A DNA stretch of 64,000 nt from Desulfoferula mesophila (GCF_037076455.1 NZ_AP028679.1:387501-451500); one strand, 5' to 3'; numbered from the stretch's first letter, positions 8,103 to 17,002 are shown. Notes: a model not told the origin generated them from the letters alone. Numbers and translations are program-made.

Positions 8103-9083
8103 CTACTTGATCCTGCCGGTCAGCTTGATCGTGAACGCCCTCTGATTCGTCTGGAGCAGCAGGTTCTCGTCAAAGGGGCCTTCCGGCAGGTTCTCCAGGA
8201 TGGGGGAGATGATCATCAAGAGCTCCTCGCCGGGCTTCTGCCAGATGCGCTCCACGATGAAGTGCTTCTTGTTGTAATCGATCAGGTCCATCTTGAGGTC
8301 GCCCACGCAGTCTTTCCTGACCAACACCGAACGCTGGGGAGGCTTGGGGTTGTTCTTGTCGATGGTGCCGAACATCACCTCGTGGGGGCGCACGGTGAAG
8401 GGGCCGCGCACGTTGGCCACCACCCAGACGCTGACCGGCGGCCCGCCGGGGGCCTTGAGGAACAGCGGCCCGGCGAACTCCATGGGCTCGGTGGCCGTGG
8501 AGGTCAGGTCCAACCTGTAGGTCTTGCCGTCCTTTTGGGGGCTTACCTTGGCGTCCAGGTAGTCGGACATGGGGTTCTCCAAGCCGGTGATCACCAGCTT
8601 GCCGCCCTTGGGATCGCTGAGCACCGCCTCGGCGGTGATGGGCGAGCCCAGGCAACCGTTGAGGGAGATGCGCCGCCCCTTGTCCACCTTGATGCGCCCC
8701 AGGGTCTCGCCGGTCATGATCAGGGTGATCACCGGGTTGGAGGGGTCGTTGGTGGTCACGGTGGCGGTCTTGCGGAAGGAGCCTCCGATGCCGCTGGTAT
8801 CCAGCAGCAGGGTCACCGTACCCTTCTTGCCCGGCTCGGTCACCTCGTCCCAGCGGCTGGCGGTGCAGCCGCAGGAGGGGCTAACCTTGTCGATGATCAG
8901 GTTCTGGCCGCCGGTGTTGGTGAAGTGAAACACGGCGGTAAGCTCCTTGCCCTCCACCACGTCCTTGAACACCACCTCCTTGCTGTCAAAGGCGATGGCA
9001 GGGCCCTTTACGGCCAGGGCCGGCGCGGCCATGAGGATGAGACCAAGGAGCAGACAAGTCGTCAGGATAAGGCGTCGGGTCAT
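8103..9083 (-). CDS. DUF1573-containing exported protein
   Basis: The protein has 326 residues. The ATG at 9083 has GGGGGA upstream and begins a clear signal peptide (RRLILTTCLLLGLILMAAPALA). The mature N-terminus carries the DUF1573 Ig-like motif HFTNTGGQNLIIDKVSPSCGCTA (about residues 52-74) followed by RKTATVTTNDPSNP. The remainder is a beta-rich extension of unknown function. DUF1573 proteins are secreted or periplasmic and poorly characterised. It is a single-gene transcription unit ending at the terminator at 8045. Confidence 0.88.
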   Translation of the reverse strand: MTRRLILTTCLLLGLILMAAPALAVKGPAIAFDSKEVVFKDVVEGKELTAVFHFTNTGGQNLIIDKVSPSCGCTASRWDEVTEPGKKGTVTLLLDTSGIGGSFRKTATVTTNDPSNPVITLIMTGETLGRIKVDKGRRISLNGCLGSPITAEAVLSDPKGGKLVITGLENPMSDYLDAKVSPQKDGKTYRLDLTSTATEPMEFAGPLFLKAPGGPPVSVWVVANVRGPFTVRPHEVMFGTIDKNNPKPPQRSVLVRKDCVGDLKMDLIDYNKKHFIVERIWQKPGEELLMIISPILENLPEGPFDENLLLQTNQRAFTIKLTGRIK

Positions 9084-9192
9084 GTCGTTCCCCCGAGAGT
9101 GGTGATCATCTGGGCGATCATGGTAACCTTCTGGCGAGAATAGCACAGCGGCCGGGGGGCGTCCACCCGAGTGCGCAAGAGGGGACGGCAGC

Positions 9193-9837
9193 ATGGCTCG
9201 CTCCAAACTGTACGACAAGCAAGAGTTCACCCGGTTGTATCTTTGGCGCCATCCCGAGGTGCTTGGCGGGACCGAGGGGATCGTGTATGGCCACACCGAC
9301 ACGGCCCTGAGCAGTGAGGGAGCCAAGCAGCTCGAGGGCATAGCCGCCTACATGTCGGACAAAAAGGTGAGCGCGATCTATGGCAGCGATTTGCAACGCT
9401 CCCACCTGGTGGCCCAGGCGGTGGGCGGGGGGCAGCAACCCAGCCGCGAGCCGATTGTCGACAAAGACCTGCGGGAGCTGTTCCTGGGCCAGTGGGAAGG
9501 CCTGAGCTACCAAACCCTGCGGGAGCAATACCCCGAGGAAATGAAGGCCCGTTGGGACGACTTGGCGGGCTACCGCGTGCCCGGCGGCGAGTCGCTGACC
9601 GACCTGGCCCGGCGCGTAGCCCCGGCCTTCGAGCGGATCATCGAAGGCAACCGGGGGGGCCGAGTTTGCGTGATCGGTCACGCCGGGGTCAACCGGGTGT
9701 TTTTGGCCGGGCTCTTGGGCATGCCCCTGGAGCGCATCTTCCGCCTGGACCAGGCCTACGCCTGCCTGAACCTCATCGACGTGTTCGACGACGGGGTGCC
9801 CCTGGTGCGCACCCTGAACCAAAAGATAATCAGCTAG
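9193..9837 (+). CDS. Histidine phosphatase (phosphoglycerate mutase-like) family protein
   Basis: This 214-residue protein has the catalytic LWRHPE motif with Arg19 and His20 (Pro-Glu replaces the usual Gly-Glu), then YGHTDTALSSEG. The conserved FLGQWEG acidic motif and the second histidine in VIGHAGVNR follow. The pattern is closest to CobC/GpmB-type broad phosphatases such as alpha-ribazole phosphatase. With no cobamide genes nearby, the substrate is open. A ribosome-binding site (AGAGGGGA) precedes the ATG. It is divergent from the DUF1573 gene. Confidence 0.9.
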   Translation: MARSKLYDKQEFTRLYLWRHPEVLGGTEGIVYGHTDTALSSEGAKQLEGIAAYMSDKKVSAIYGSDLQRSHLVAQAVGGGQQPSREPIVDKDLRELFLGQWEGLSYQTLREQYPEEMKARWDDLAGYRVPGGESLTDLARRVAPAFERIIEGNRGGRVCVIGHAGVNRVFLAGLLGMPLERIFRLDQAYACLNLIDVFDDGVPLVRTLNQKIIS

Positions 9838-9945
9838 AACTCCGCGCCAAAAACGCCGTCCCGGCCCCGCCCGCCCAGGGAGGAGCCGGGTCGTTTGGTT
9901 TGCCCGGCCGCGGGCCTGAGCCCTATGGTCTGGAAATCAGCGTGG

Positions 9946-10923
9946 TTACAGCAGATAGGCGGCGGCCAGGCGGGGGCTCTGGGCGATAACCTCCAGGCCG
10001 GGCCCTTGGTCCGCTTGCACCCTGACCGTCTGGCCCGGCTTGGCCTTGCCATAACCCGCCACCAGGGCGGCGGCCAGCTCCAGCTCCGGGCCCTGGGGGC
10101 CGAAGTACAGGCCCAGGGGGCCGGGCAGCCCTTGGGTGACCAGCCACTGGGCCTCGGGCGGGGCCAGCTTTTCCAGGATCTGGTTTTCCTTTTGGTTGCG
10201 CCCCACGATGAGCTTGGCCGTGGGGCCGAGCCGCAGGTGCCGCCCGTGCTTCAGCAACTCCACCTGGGCCAGGCCCGCCTGGGGCGAGTGAGAGAACAGG
10301 TCCTTGAGGCGGCGGCTGAAGCCGGGCTCGGTGAGCAGGCAGCCCCCGGCCGGGGCCGGGTAGTCGCTGATGCCCAGCTCGGCGGCCAGGGCCATCTGGG
10401 GCTTGCGGCTGCGCCCGCTCAGGCCCAGGAGCCGCTCGCGCTCCACCAGGCCCCTTTCCTCCACCGGGGTGACGGGCAAGGCCTGGGCCGACAGGGGCCG
10501 CAGGATGTGCTCGGCCATGCCCGAGAGCTTGGCCACCTGGGCCAGGGCCTGTTTGTTTTGGCTCATGGGCCGCTGGCCCAGCACCTCGCCGGAAAAGAGA
10601 AAGTCGAAACCCTGCTCGGCCATGAGGGCCCCGGCTCGGGCGAACATGAAGGCGTGGCAGTCGATGCAGGGGTTCATGTTGGAGCCGTAGCCGTGGGGCG
10701 GGTTTTTTACCAACTCCAGATGGGGTTCGCCCACGGCCGCCACCTGCAGGGGCACCCCGATGTGCTTCGCCGAGACGATGGCCCGCTCCGGGCTGAAAAA
10801 GGGGGTGGCAAAGGTGACCGCGGCCACCTGGACCCCGGCGCGCTCCAGCACCTTCACCGCCAACATGGAATCCAGGCCGCCGGAAAAGATGCCCAAGGCC
10901 TTAATCTGTTTGCCGTCGCTCAT
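9946..10923 (-). CDS. PP-loop tRNA thiouridylase-like protein
   Basis: The 325 residues include an N-terminal ATP-binding PP-loop (SGGLDS, residues 14-19) and a NPCIDCHAFMF motif with a Cys pair near residue 84, as in MnmA/ThiI-type ATP pyrophosphatases. Further on is PAPAGGCLLTEPGFSRRL with another Cys. The protein probably adenylates a tRNA base for sulfur transfer. It belongs to the shorter group often labelled tRNA 4-thiouridine synthase without a THUMP domain. Its start overlaps the end of the DUF434 gene (ATGA), so the two form an operon. Confidence 0.8.
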   Translation of the reverse strand: MSDGKQIKALGIFSGGLDSMLAVKVLERAGVQVAAVTFATPFFSPERAIVSAKHIGVPLQVAAVGEPHLELVKNPPHGYGSNMNPCIDCHAFMFARAGALMAEQGFDFLFSGEVLGQRPMSQNKQALAQVAKLSGMAEHILRPLSAQALPVTPVEERGLVERERLLGLSGRSRKPQMALAAELGISDYPAPAGGCLLTEPGFSRRLKDLFSHSPQAGLAQVELLKHGRHLRLGPTAKLIVGRNQKENQILEKLAPPEAQWLVTQGLPGPLGLYFGPQGPELELAAALVAGYGKAKPGQTVRVQADQGPGLEVIAQSPRLAAAYLL

Positions 10924-11591
10924 GAGTTCTCCAAGCTGATCATGGCCGGAACGGGCTCCATGGCCAGGATTATGGCCCCGCCCAGGTCCAGGGGACGGGC
11001 CGCCGCGTCGATGAGGGGGCCGTCCGCGCTGGCCACGATGCCGTCAAATACCGCCAAGTCTTTCTCCGGGTCGGCCACCGCGCGGGCCTCGCCCGCCAGC
11101 CCGGCCGAGGCCATGAGCTCCCGCAGCATCCCGGCGGTTTGGCCGCTAAAAGGCAGGGGCGCGTCCAGGAGGATCAGCGCCCGGGCCGCTTCCGCCCGGG
11201 CCAGGGTTTCCACCAGGAGCCGGGCCGCCGTTTCGCTGTGGGGGCCGGGGCCGTAGTGGCGGCCCTTTTGCCCGATGTCGCGCACCGTGCCGTCGTCGGC
11301 GGCCACCAACACCGCGCCCATCAGGGCGCTTTCCAGGATGATGATCACGTTGTGGCCGTCCACCCCCACCGCCTGGCCGCGCACGGCCGTGAGCGGCAGC
11401 AGGCGCTCCCGCCGGGCGCGGGCCCGCTCCGGGGCCACCACCGCCCGCCGGAGCACCTGGCGCGCCTCGGCGTCCAGGCCCCAGCGGTCGCCGGTGAGCT
11501 TGAGGCCCAGCTCCCGGGGATAGCCCCGCCCCAAGAGGTAGCGCAGGTCAACGGCCGCCTGGCCCAGGGCTTCTAGGTCGATCCCACCCAT
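10920..11591 (-). CDS. DUF434 domain-containing protein
   Basis: This 223-residue protein has the DUF434 pattern: DLRYLLGRGYPRELGLKLTGDRWGL, then an RRAVVAP segment. A second part begins with VDGHNVIIILESALMG and contains LILLDAPLPFSGQTAG, resembling a PIN/nuclease-like Rossmann domain. The function is unknown in the family. It is the first gene of a two-gene minus-strand operon with the PP-loop protein, which hints at a role in tRNA or RNA metabolism (inference from context). Confidence 0.8.
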   Translation of the reverse strand: MGGIDLEALGQAAVDLRYLLGRGYPRELGLKLTGDRWGLDAEARQVLRRAVVAPERARARRERLLPLTAVRGQAVGVDGHNVIIILESALMGAVLVAADDGTVRDIGQKGRHYGPGPHSETAARLLVETLARAEAARALILLDAPLPFSGQTAGMLRELMASAGLAGEARAVADPEKDLAVFDGIVASADGPLIDAAARPLDLGGAIILAMEPVPAMISLENS

Positions 11592-11733
11592 GCCTCATTT
11601 TTAGAGCAAAGCGGCGGGTTTCGCCAGGGGCGGTTGCGCGGCGACGAAGCAATCTCTGCCTGCGCAAGGCGCACACCCCATCCCACCTCCCCCGTCCGAG
11701 CGCAGCCTTGACCCTTCACCGATGGGCTCCAGC

Positions 11734-11855
11734 CAATAGCCGTCATTGCGAGAAGCGGCGGAGAAGAGGTTGCTATGGAAAGGGCGGCCCTCCCGCCGCG
11801 GCGCGGCAATCTTCCGTTTCCTTTGCCGGGATGCTCCTCGCGATGACGGCTATTG
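11734..11855. repeat. MITE-like inverted-repeat element (GTCATTGCGAG family), R4
   Basis: The 122 bp are bounded by 19-bp terminal inverted repeats with one mismatch (CAATAGCCGTCATTGCGAG at 11734-11752 and CTCGCGATGACGGCTATTG at 11837-11855). A related fragment (GACGAAGCAATCTC) lies at about 11643-11656. No transposase is present. Similar CATTGCGAG repeats are widespread in bacteria (recalled). Together with R3 at 11872 this accounts for much of the 339-base gap 11592-11930. Confidence 0.8.
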
Positions 11856-11871
11856 CCATATGCAAAAGAGA

Positions 11872-11898
11872 AGGGCGGGGATGAACCCCGCCCCTGCA
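11872..11898. repeat. Hairpin repeat R3 (GGGCGGGG / CCCCGCCC), copy 1
   Basis: GGGCGGGG, a five-base loop and CCCCGCCCCT form a perfect 8-bp stem. The same sequence with two changes occurs at 36599-36624. It lies just downstream of the minus-strand mgtC-like gene, so it could also work as its transcription end, although no T-run follows. Confidence 0.65.
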
Positions 11899-11930
11899 TC
11901 GACTCATCGATTGCGCCCTGCGCCGCCCGC

Positions 11931-12623
11931 CTAGGGCACCTCGGCCTGCTTCCAGGAGTAACAGGAAATACCCTCGATGCTGTCCATCTCCTGAAGCATC
12001 TTGCGCCAGCCCGCGCCCGAGCGGATGGACAGGGACATCTCCACCTCCTCGGTGTTGGCGGGCAGGCAGCGCTCCCGGCCCACGAAGAGGATGCGGGCGT
12101 GGTGCTGCTTGAGCAGGGCCCGCACCTGGTCCTCGGCCTCCGGGTCGCTCAGGTCCAGGCGCAGCATGACGTTCTGCTCCCTGGGCAGGTACCGGGCCAT
12201 GTCGCGGAAGAGCTTGAGCGCCACCAGGGTGACCACCGTGGCCGCCACGGCAGGCAGGTAGAGCCCGGCCCCCACGGCCAGGCCGATGCCGGTGCAGGCC
12301 CACATGGCCGCCCCGGTGGTGACCCCCCGGGAGCGCAGGCGGCCCTGGATGATGGCCCCGGCCCCCAAGAAGCCCATGCCCGCGATGGCGTAGGAGGGCA
12401 GGCGGCCGGGGTCCAGGCGCACCACGCTGGAGTCGGCGGTGGCCGCGAACATCTGGGTCAGGTACAGCGACAGGCTCATGAGCAGGGCCCCGCTCATGGC
12501 CACCAACAGGCAGGTGCGCAGGCCGGCGGCCCGGCCGTGGATCTCCCGATCCAGGCCGATGATCAGCCCCAGCCCGGCGGCCGCGAGGATGCGCCAGATC
12601 ATGGTCCACTCGTCAACCATCAT
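11931..12623 (-). CDS. MgtC/SapB family membrane protein
   Basis: This 230-residue protein has several N-terminal membrane helices and the MgtC signatures: LGLIIGLDREIHGRAAGLRTC (residues ~17-38), YAIAGMGFLGAGAII and GVTTGAAMWACTGIG. A C-terminal cytoplasmic ACT-like region of about 85 residues follows. MgtC-type proteins affect Mg2+ homeostasis and the F-type ATPase in pathogens; here the role is unknown. A strong AGGAGG ribosome-binding site lies before the ATG at 12623. It is the last gene of a minus-strand block starting at dnaJ. Confidence 0.9.
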   Translation of the reverse strand: MMVDEWTMIWRILAAAGLGLIIGLDREIHGRAAGLRTCLLVAMSGALLMSLSLYLTQMFAATADSSVVRLDPGRLPSYAIAGMGFLGAGAIIQGRLRSRGVTTGAAMWACTGIGLAVGAGLYLPAVAATVVTLVALKLFRDMARYLPREQNVMLRLDLSDPEAEDQVRALLKQHHARILFVGRERCLPANTEEVEMSLSIRSGAGWRKMLQEMDSIEGISCYSWKQAEVP

Positions 12624-12664
12624 GACCCATCCTCCTATGTGCGAAACGGTTGGGGCCTCCCCGG

Positions 12665-13228
12665 CTAGAACTTAACCTTGGGGGCCGTCTGGGCCTCCGG
12701 CGTGGCCGCGAAGCCCTGTTTGGGAGTATAACCCAGCAAGCGGGCCAAAATCAGGGTGGGGAAGCGGCGTATGGCCGTGTTGTAGGCCAGGATGGCCTGG
12801 TTGTAGCGGGTGCGGGCCACGGCGATGCGGTTCTCGGTGCCCTCCAACTGGTCCTGCAAGGCCCGGAAGTTCTGGTTGGCCTTGAGGTCCGGGTAGCGCT
12901 CCACCACCACCATCAAGCGGCCCAGGGCGCTGGTCAGCCCCTGGTTGGCGGCCATCTTGCCCTCCAGGGTGGGGGCGGCGGCCACCTGCTGGCGGGCTTT
13001 GGTCACCCCTTCCAGGGTCTCGCGTTCGTGGGAGGCATAGCCCTTGACCGTCTCCACCAGGTTGGGGATCAGATCCAGGCGGCGTTGCAGGGTCACTTCG
13101 ATGTTGCTCTTGGCCTGGTTCACCTGCTCGTCCAGATTGACCAGGCTGTTGTAGGGGCTGACCAACAGCAGGAACAACAGCAGGGCGACCACGCCGATGC
13201 CTATGGCCCATTTGGCTCCACGGCCCAT
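12665..13228 (-). CDS. lemA: LemA family protein
   Basis: This 187-residue protein has an N-terminal membrane anchor (about residues 7-25, WAIGIGVVALLLFLLLVS) followed by the LemA helical bundle: YNSLVNLDEQVNQAKSN, RRLDLIPNLVETVKGYA and YPDLKANQNF. LemA proteins have an external N-terminus and a cytoplasmic coiled domain of unknown function. They are often next to TPM-domain proteins, as here (one gene away). The ATG has an AAGGAGAG ribosome-binding site. Confidence 0.95.
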   Translation of the reverse strand: MGRGAKWAIGIGVVALLLFLLLVSPYNSLVNLDEQVNQAKSNIEVTLQRRLDLIPNLVETVKGYASHERETLEGVTKARQQVAAAPTLEGKMAANQGLTSALGRLMVVVERYPDLKANQNFRALQDQLEGTENRIAVARTRYNQAILAYNTAIRRFPTLILARLLGYTPKQGFAATPEAQTAPKVKF

Positions 13229-13263
13229 GACTCTCTCCTTGCGGCCCGGCGGCCGCTCAATAA

Positions 13264-13995
13264 CTAGACTTGCAGCTTATCCACTTGCTGGCTGATCAGG
13301 TCCAACTCGGCGATGCCTTCTTCCCACAGGGCCACCAGCTCCGGCGGGCTGGGCTTGAGGGCCCCGGCGCGCACCTGGCCCAGCTTTTGGAAGGCCTCCA
13401 CGTTGAGCCCGGCCTGGGCCAGCGCGGCCAGCACCTCGGACGGCTCGTCCGGGAAGCCCCCGCTGGTCAGCTCCAGATAGGCCTGGAAAAAGGCCACAAA
13501 AGCGGGCAGGGCCTCGCGGCTCAGCTCGGTCAGGGCCCGGGCGTCGCCCCCGCTGCCCAACAGCCGGGTGCGCAGGGCGGTCACCTTGCCCTTGAGCTCC
13601 CGCTCCAGTTGCAGGCGCAAGTGGGCGGGCTCCAGGGCCAGCGCGGCCAGGGGGTCCTCGCCGTGCAGGGTCTTGTGGTTGGCGGCCATGACCAGGAACT
13701 CGATGGGGAACACGTCGGTGCTGGCCGCCAGGTAGTCCGGGGTCATCACCAGGGGCGGAGCCACCCCGGCCGGGGCCCACTTGCCCGCAAAGGGCAGCAG
13801 GCGGCTGGTGGTGCGCCGGGCCCCCTCGCTCACCATGATGAGTAGGTTCATGTCCGAGCGGCCCTTGACGTAGCGCCCGGCCGCGGCCGAGCCGAAGAGC
13901 ACCACGGACACCAGATCGGTGCCCAGGGCGTGGGCCAGGTCTTCCAGCAGCTCGTCGAAGATGTCCTCGGGCCGCTGGGGCGGTTTTTTGGCCAT
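13264..13995 (-). CDS. Nucleotidyltransferase-domain protein
   Basis: The 243 residues include a minimal nucleotidyltransferase motif, LFGSAAAGRYVKGRSDMNLL (Gly35-Ser36, Asp48, Asn50). In classical enzymes the second acidic metal ligand follows as DxD; here SDMN keeps only one Asp, so catalytic competence is uncertain. The C-terminal half is helical, as in kanamycin-nucleotidyltransferase-like two-domain proteins. It lies between the TPM and LemA genes with a GGAGAG ribosome-binding site. Function unknown. Confidence 0.75.
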   Translation of the reverse strand: MAKKPPQRPEDIFDELLEDLAHALGTDLVSVVLFGSAAAGRYVKGRSDMNLLIMVSEGARRTTSRLLPFAGKWAPAGVAPPLVMTPDYLAASTDVFPIEFLVMAANHKTLHGEDPLAALALEPAHLRLQLERELKGKVTALRTRLLGSGGDARALTELSREALPAFVAFFQAYLELTSGGFPDEPSEVLAALAQAGLNVEAFQKLGQVRAGALKPSPPELVALWEEGIAELDLISQQVDKLQV

Positions 13996-14011
13996 TTGCT
14001 TAAACTCTCCT

Positions 14012-14830
14012 CTACCAGGAACCGGAGGCGCCGCCGCCCCCGCTCATGCCGCCGCCGAAGCCGCCGAAGCCCCCCCCGAAGCCGCCGAAGCCGCCGCCCC
14101 GGGAAAAGCCGCCGCCCATGTTGCCGCCCATCATGGAGCCCAACAGCAGGGCGGGCAGGACGCCGCCGCCCCCGCCCCGGCCCCCCCGGCCGCCGCGCTT
14201 GCCAAAGATGCGTAGCACCAGCCAGAAAACGATAAGCACCAAAAACAGGCCGCCCAGGCTGAAGCCCCGGGAGCCCTGGCGCAGCTTGACCTCGGGCACG
14301 CCGGTTAGCTTGACGCCCGAAGCCTGGGCGATGACCGAGGCCACCGCCACTTCGCCGGCCAGCAGGCCCTTGGCGAAGTCGCCCTTCTTGAAGTAGGGCA
14401 GCATGTATTGATCGCGCACCGCCCCGGAGGTGGCGTCGGTGAGCACCCCTTCCAGGCCGTAGCCCACCTCGATGCGCAGCTTGCGCTCGGTGGGGGCCAC
14501 CAGGATGAGCACGCCCTTGTCCTCGCCCTTTTTGCCGATGCCCCACTTCTCAAAAAGCTGCACCGCGGCCTGCTCGATGCTCTCGCCGTCCAGGGAGGGC
14601 AGCGTGGCCACCACCACCGCCGCGCCGGTCTTTTGCAACAGCTCGGTGGCTATGGCCTCCATGGCCTGCTTGGTCTGGGCGGGCAGCAGCTTGGCGTAGT
14701 CGCCCACCGCGCTGGGGGCTCCCCCCGGTCCGGTGGGCCGGGGATAGTCCAGAGCGGCCAGGGCCCCGGCGGCCAGCATGAACACCAGGGCCAGGGCGAT
14801 GGTCAGACAACACAGGCGGCGGACGATCAC
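14012..14830 (-). CDS. TPM domain (YgcG family) membrane protein
   Basis: The protein has 272 residues. The GTG start at 14830 overlaps the dnaJ-like stop (GTGA) and has AGGAGG upstream. Order: signal peptide (about 1-25), TPM domain (about 36-170, with [19 protein letters not shown] and [16 protein letters not shown]), a membrane helix near 192-210 ([15 protein letters not shown]), then a Gly-rich tail ending [11 protein letters not shown] proteins are extracytoplasmic and linked in other organisms to photosystem II repair or cell-envelope functions. It co-occurs with LemA. Confidence 0.9.
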   Translation of the reverse strand: MIVRRLCCLTIALALVFMLAAGALAALDYPRPTGPGGAPSAVGDYAKLLPAQTKQAMEAIATELLQKTGAAVVVATLPSLDGESIEQAAVQLFEKWGIGKKGEDKGVLILVAPTERKLRIEVGYGLEGVLTDATSGAVRDQYMLPYFKKGDFAKGLLAGEVAVASVIAQASGVKLTGVPEVKLRQGSRGFSLGGLFLVLIVFWLVLRIFGKRGGRGGRGGGGGVLPALLLGSMMGGNMGGGFSRGGGFGGFGGGFGGFGGGMSGGGGASGSW

Positions 14831-15771
14831 AAGCCCTCCTCGGCTAGCTTCTCCAGCAGTTCCTTTTGCTCTTTGCTCAGGCGCTTGGGCACCTCGAGGG
14901 CCACCCGCACGAAAAGATCCCCCCGGCCCGAGCCCTTGAACTTGGGCAGGCCCTGGCCCTTGAGGCGCAGGCGGGCCCCCGGCTGGGTGCCCTTGGGCAG
15001 CTTGACCGTGAGGTTCTTGCCCTCGATGGTGGCCACCTCCACGCTGGTGCCCAGGGCGGCCTGGCTGAAGGGCACGGTGACCGTGGTCTCCAGGTCCGCG
15101 CCTTCGCGCTTGAACTGGGGGTGGTCCAGGACGTTGATCTTGATGAGCAGGTCGCCGGCGGGAGCGCCCATGGGGCTGGGCTCGCCCTTGCCGCCCAGGC
15201 GCAGTTTCTTGCCGCTCTCGATGCCCGGCGGCACCTTTACGGTGACCCGTTCGGTGCGCTGGCCCAGGCGGTAGGAGACCATCTTGTCCCCGCCGCTGAA
15301 CACCTCTTCCAGGGTCACCGGCAGCTCGTAGACCAGGTCCGCGCCCTTGGCCGGCGCTCCGCCCATGCCCCCGAAGGGTTGCTGGAATCCGCCGAAGCCC
15401 TGGTGGGGTCCGCCGGTGGTGTAGGTGCGGAAGCCGCCCCGGCCGCCGCCCCCGAAAAACTGGCTGAAGGCGTCGCCGCCCAGGCCCATGCCCCGGAGGA
15501 TGTCGTTGATGTCGCTGCCCTGGAAGATGTCTTCCTGGCTATAGCGCTGCTTGAAGCCGCTGGAGCCGTAGGTGTCGAATTCCTTCTTTTTCTTGGGGTC
15601 GCTCAGGACGGCGTAGGCCTCGTTGATTTCCTTGAACTTGTCCTCGGCCTCTTTGTCGCCCTTGTTGCGGTCCGGGTGATACTTGAGGGCCAGCTTGCGG
15701 TAGGCCTTCTTGATCTCCTCGGCCGAGGCGCTTTTGTCCACCCCCAGGACCTTGTAGTAATCTTTGGCCAT
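14827..15771 (-). CDS. DnaJ-class co-chaperone (CbpA-like, no zinc finger)
   Basis: The 314 residues include an N-terminal J domain (1-70) with HPDRN at about 32-36, a Gly/Phe-rich linker (about 90-140, [10 protein letters not shown]) and a C-terminal substrate-binding domain starting at [18 protein letters not shown]. The four CxxCxGxG repeats of type I DnaJ are missing, so it is a type II/CbpA-like DnaK partner. It is the first gene of the minus-strand block. The ribosome-binding site is weak. Confidence 0.93.
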   Translation of the reverse strand: MAKDYYKVLGVDKSASAEEIKKAYRKLALKYHPDRNKGDKEAEDKFKEINEAYAVLSDPKKKKEFDTYGSSGFKQRYSQEDIFQGSDINDILRGMGLGGDAFSQFFGGGGRGGFRTYTTGGPHQGFGGFQQPFGGMGGAPAKGADLVYELPVTLEEVFSGGDKMVSYRLGQRTERVTVKVPPGIESGKKLRLGGKGEPSPMGAPAGDLLIKINVLDHPQFKREGADLETTVTVPFSQAALGTSVEVATIEGKNLTVKLPKGTQPGARLRLKGQGLPKFKGSGRGDLFVRVALEVPKRLSKEQKELLEKLAEEGL

Positions 15772-16012
15772 TTATATCTTTATCGCTTCTCGCGGTTAAC
15801 GCCGCCCAGGGGCGGCGGAAGGTTTAGGCGATATTCTATCAGACGGGCCCCTTTTTGCGGTGGCCCGCTGGTTTTTAATATAGGTACCAGTGCTGGGGGT
15901 GTCAAGAAAGCCCAGGGCGATTGTTCCCTTTTGCCGAGCGCTTGCGGCTCGGCGGCCCGGCGGTCTTGGTGGGGGCGGGCCAGTGTGCTAGATTACTCTG
16001 CGGAGGATGCCC

Positions 16013-16450
16013 GTGGATCGCGTAAAGGTGGAATACGTCAACCTGCGCCAGGCCCGCGCCGGCTTGGAGCAGGCCGCCGCCCGGCTGGCTGAGCGCCACT
16101 TCTCCCAGGGCCGCAAGGTGTTGATCCTGGCGGCCGACCCGGCCCAGGCCGAGCTTTTGGACCGGGCCCTGTGGAGCTACGAGCAAAACTCCTTTTTGCC
16201 CCACGCCCGGGCCGGAGCCCCGGACCAGGCCCGGGAGCCCGTCCTCATCGCCACCGACCTGGCCAACCCCAACCAGGCCACGGTGCTCATCAGCGCCGCG
16301 CCCCTGGGGGAGATGCCCTGCGCCGATTTCAGCCATCTTATCCAGCTATTACCCCTGGAAGAAGGGGAGGGGTTGCAGGCCTGCCGCGCCTGCTACAAGG
16401 CTCTGAATCAGGCGGGGCAGGTGGAGCTTACCCACACCACCAGTATTTAG
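16013..16450 (+). CDS. holC: DNA polymerase III chi subunit-like protein
   Basis: This 145-residue protein resembles HolC: an N-terminal Rossmann-like half, then the chi signature LDRALWSYEQNSFLPH (about residues 55-70) and PVLIATDLANPNQATVLIS. Chi links the clamp loader to SSB. I start at GTG 16013, because GGAGG lies six bases upstream of it and would overlap an ATG at 16007. Unusually it is not beside pepA or valS. It is directly followed by repeat R1 copy B. Confidence 0.85.
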   Translation: MDRVKVEYVNLRQARAGLEQAAARLAERHFSQGRKVLILAADPAQAELLDRALWSYEQNSFLPHARAGAPDQAREPVLIATDLANPNQATVLISAAPLGEMPCADFSHLIQLLPLEEGEGLQACRACYKALNQAGQVELTHTTSI

Positions 16451-16574
16451 CCGGCTGCGCCAGGCGGCGCCAGGCTGTGTTGCGGGCGGCGCTCGCCTCC
16501 TCGGCGTATTGGCATATACGCCTGCGGGTCTCGCTGGCCCGACGCCTTGCCTGGCACCACCTGGCTGTGCCGGG
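16451..16574. repeat. Dispersed palindromic element R1, copy B
   Basis: This copy begins at the base after the holC stop codon. The left end is CCGGCTGCGCCAGGCGG and the right end CTGGCTGTGCCGGG. The central hairpin has inner arms GGCGTAT/ATACGCC, followed by TCTCGCTGG and CGCCTTGCCTGGC. It is the first of two tandem copies filling most of the 446-base gap 16451-16896. Confidence 0.75.
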
Positions 16575-16700
16575 ATACCGCTGCGCAAGCCCCCCGGGAG
16601 CTTCGTTATCGGCCGCGCTTAGGCCTCGCTGTGACTCTGCCACAACTCCGGCCTGCGCTTGCCGATTGCCTCGCTCGCAGGGCGCTGGCTTGCCGGGGTC
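16575..16700. repeat. Dispersed palindromic element R1, diverged tandem copy
   Basis: The layout matches the other copies: outer arms AGGCC (16621-16625) and GGCCT, inner CTGTG/CACA arms around a short loop, then CGCTTGCCGATTGCC and the right end CTGGCTTGCCGGGG (16685-16698). The sequence is more diverged than in the other copies, so the boundaries are approximate. Confidence 0.5.
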
Positions 16701-16802
16701 CGGCGCTATCCGTTGTGGTATTTGCTTGGTCCGGGCTGGGTGAAACGGCCGGTCCGAGAGGCCGCGCCCGGTGCCCGACTCGCGGCGGGAACAGATTTTC
16801 CC

Positions 16803-16831
16803 TTGCCGTGGGCCGCCTTGTCCGGTATATA
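16803..16831 (+). promoter_or_regulatory. Sigma-70-like promoter for the bS22 gene
   Basis: TTGCCG at 16803-16808, a 17-base spacer and TATATA at 16826-16831 place the start of transcription about 60 bases before the bS22 ATG. Confidence 0.6.
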
Positions 16832-16896
16832 TCTGACTCCGTAACGCCCGGCGGCATGGTTCGCCGGATGCCCTAGCACCCACAAAGGCAGATTTC

Positions 16897-16989
16897 ATGG
16901 GTTCTGTGATCAAAAAGCGGCGTAAGAAGATCCGCAAGCATAAGCATCGCAAGCTGCTCAAGTCCACGCGTCACCAGCGCCGCAAGTAG
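16897..16989 (+). CDS. Small ribosomal protein bS22 / AURKAIP1-COX24 domain protein
   Basis: This 30-residue, extremely basic peptide starts MGSVIKKRRKKIRKHKHRKL and ends RHQRRK. It matches the short bacterial AURKAIP1/COX24 domain family. Its mycobacterial member was found as ribosomal protein bS22, and the mitochondrial relative is mS38 (recalled knowledge). It has its own promoter at 16803 and an AAAGG ribosome-binding site. It most likely sits in the small-subunit decoding region. Confidence 0.9.
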   Translation: MGSVIKKRRKKIRKHKHRKLLKSTRHQRRK

Positions 16990-17002
16990 CTAGCTTGTCA
17001 TC

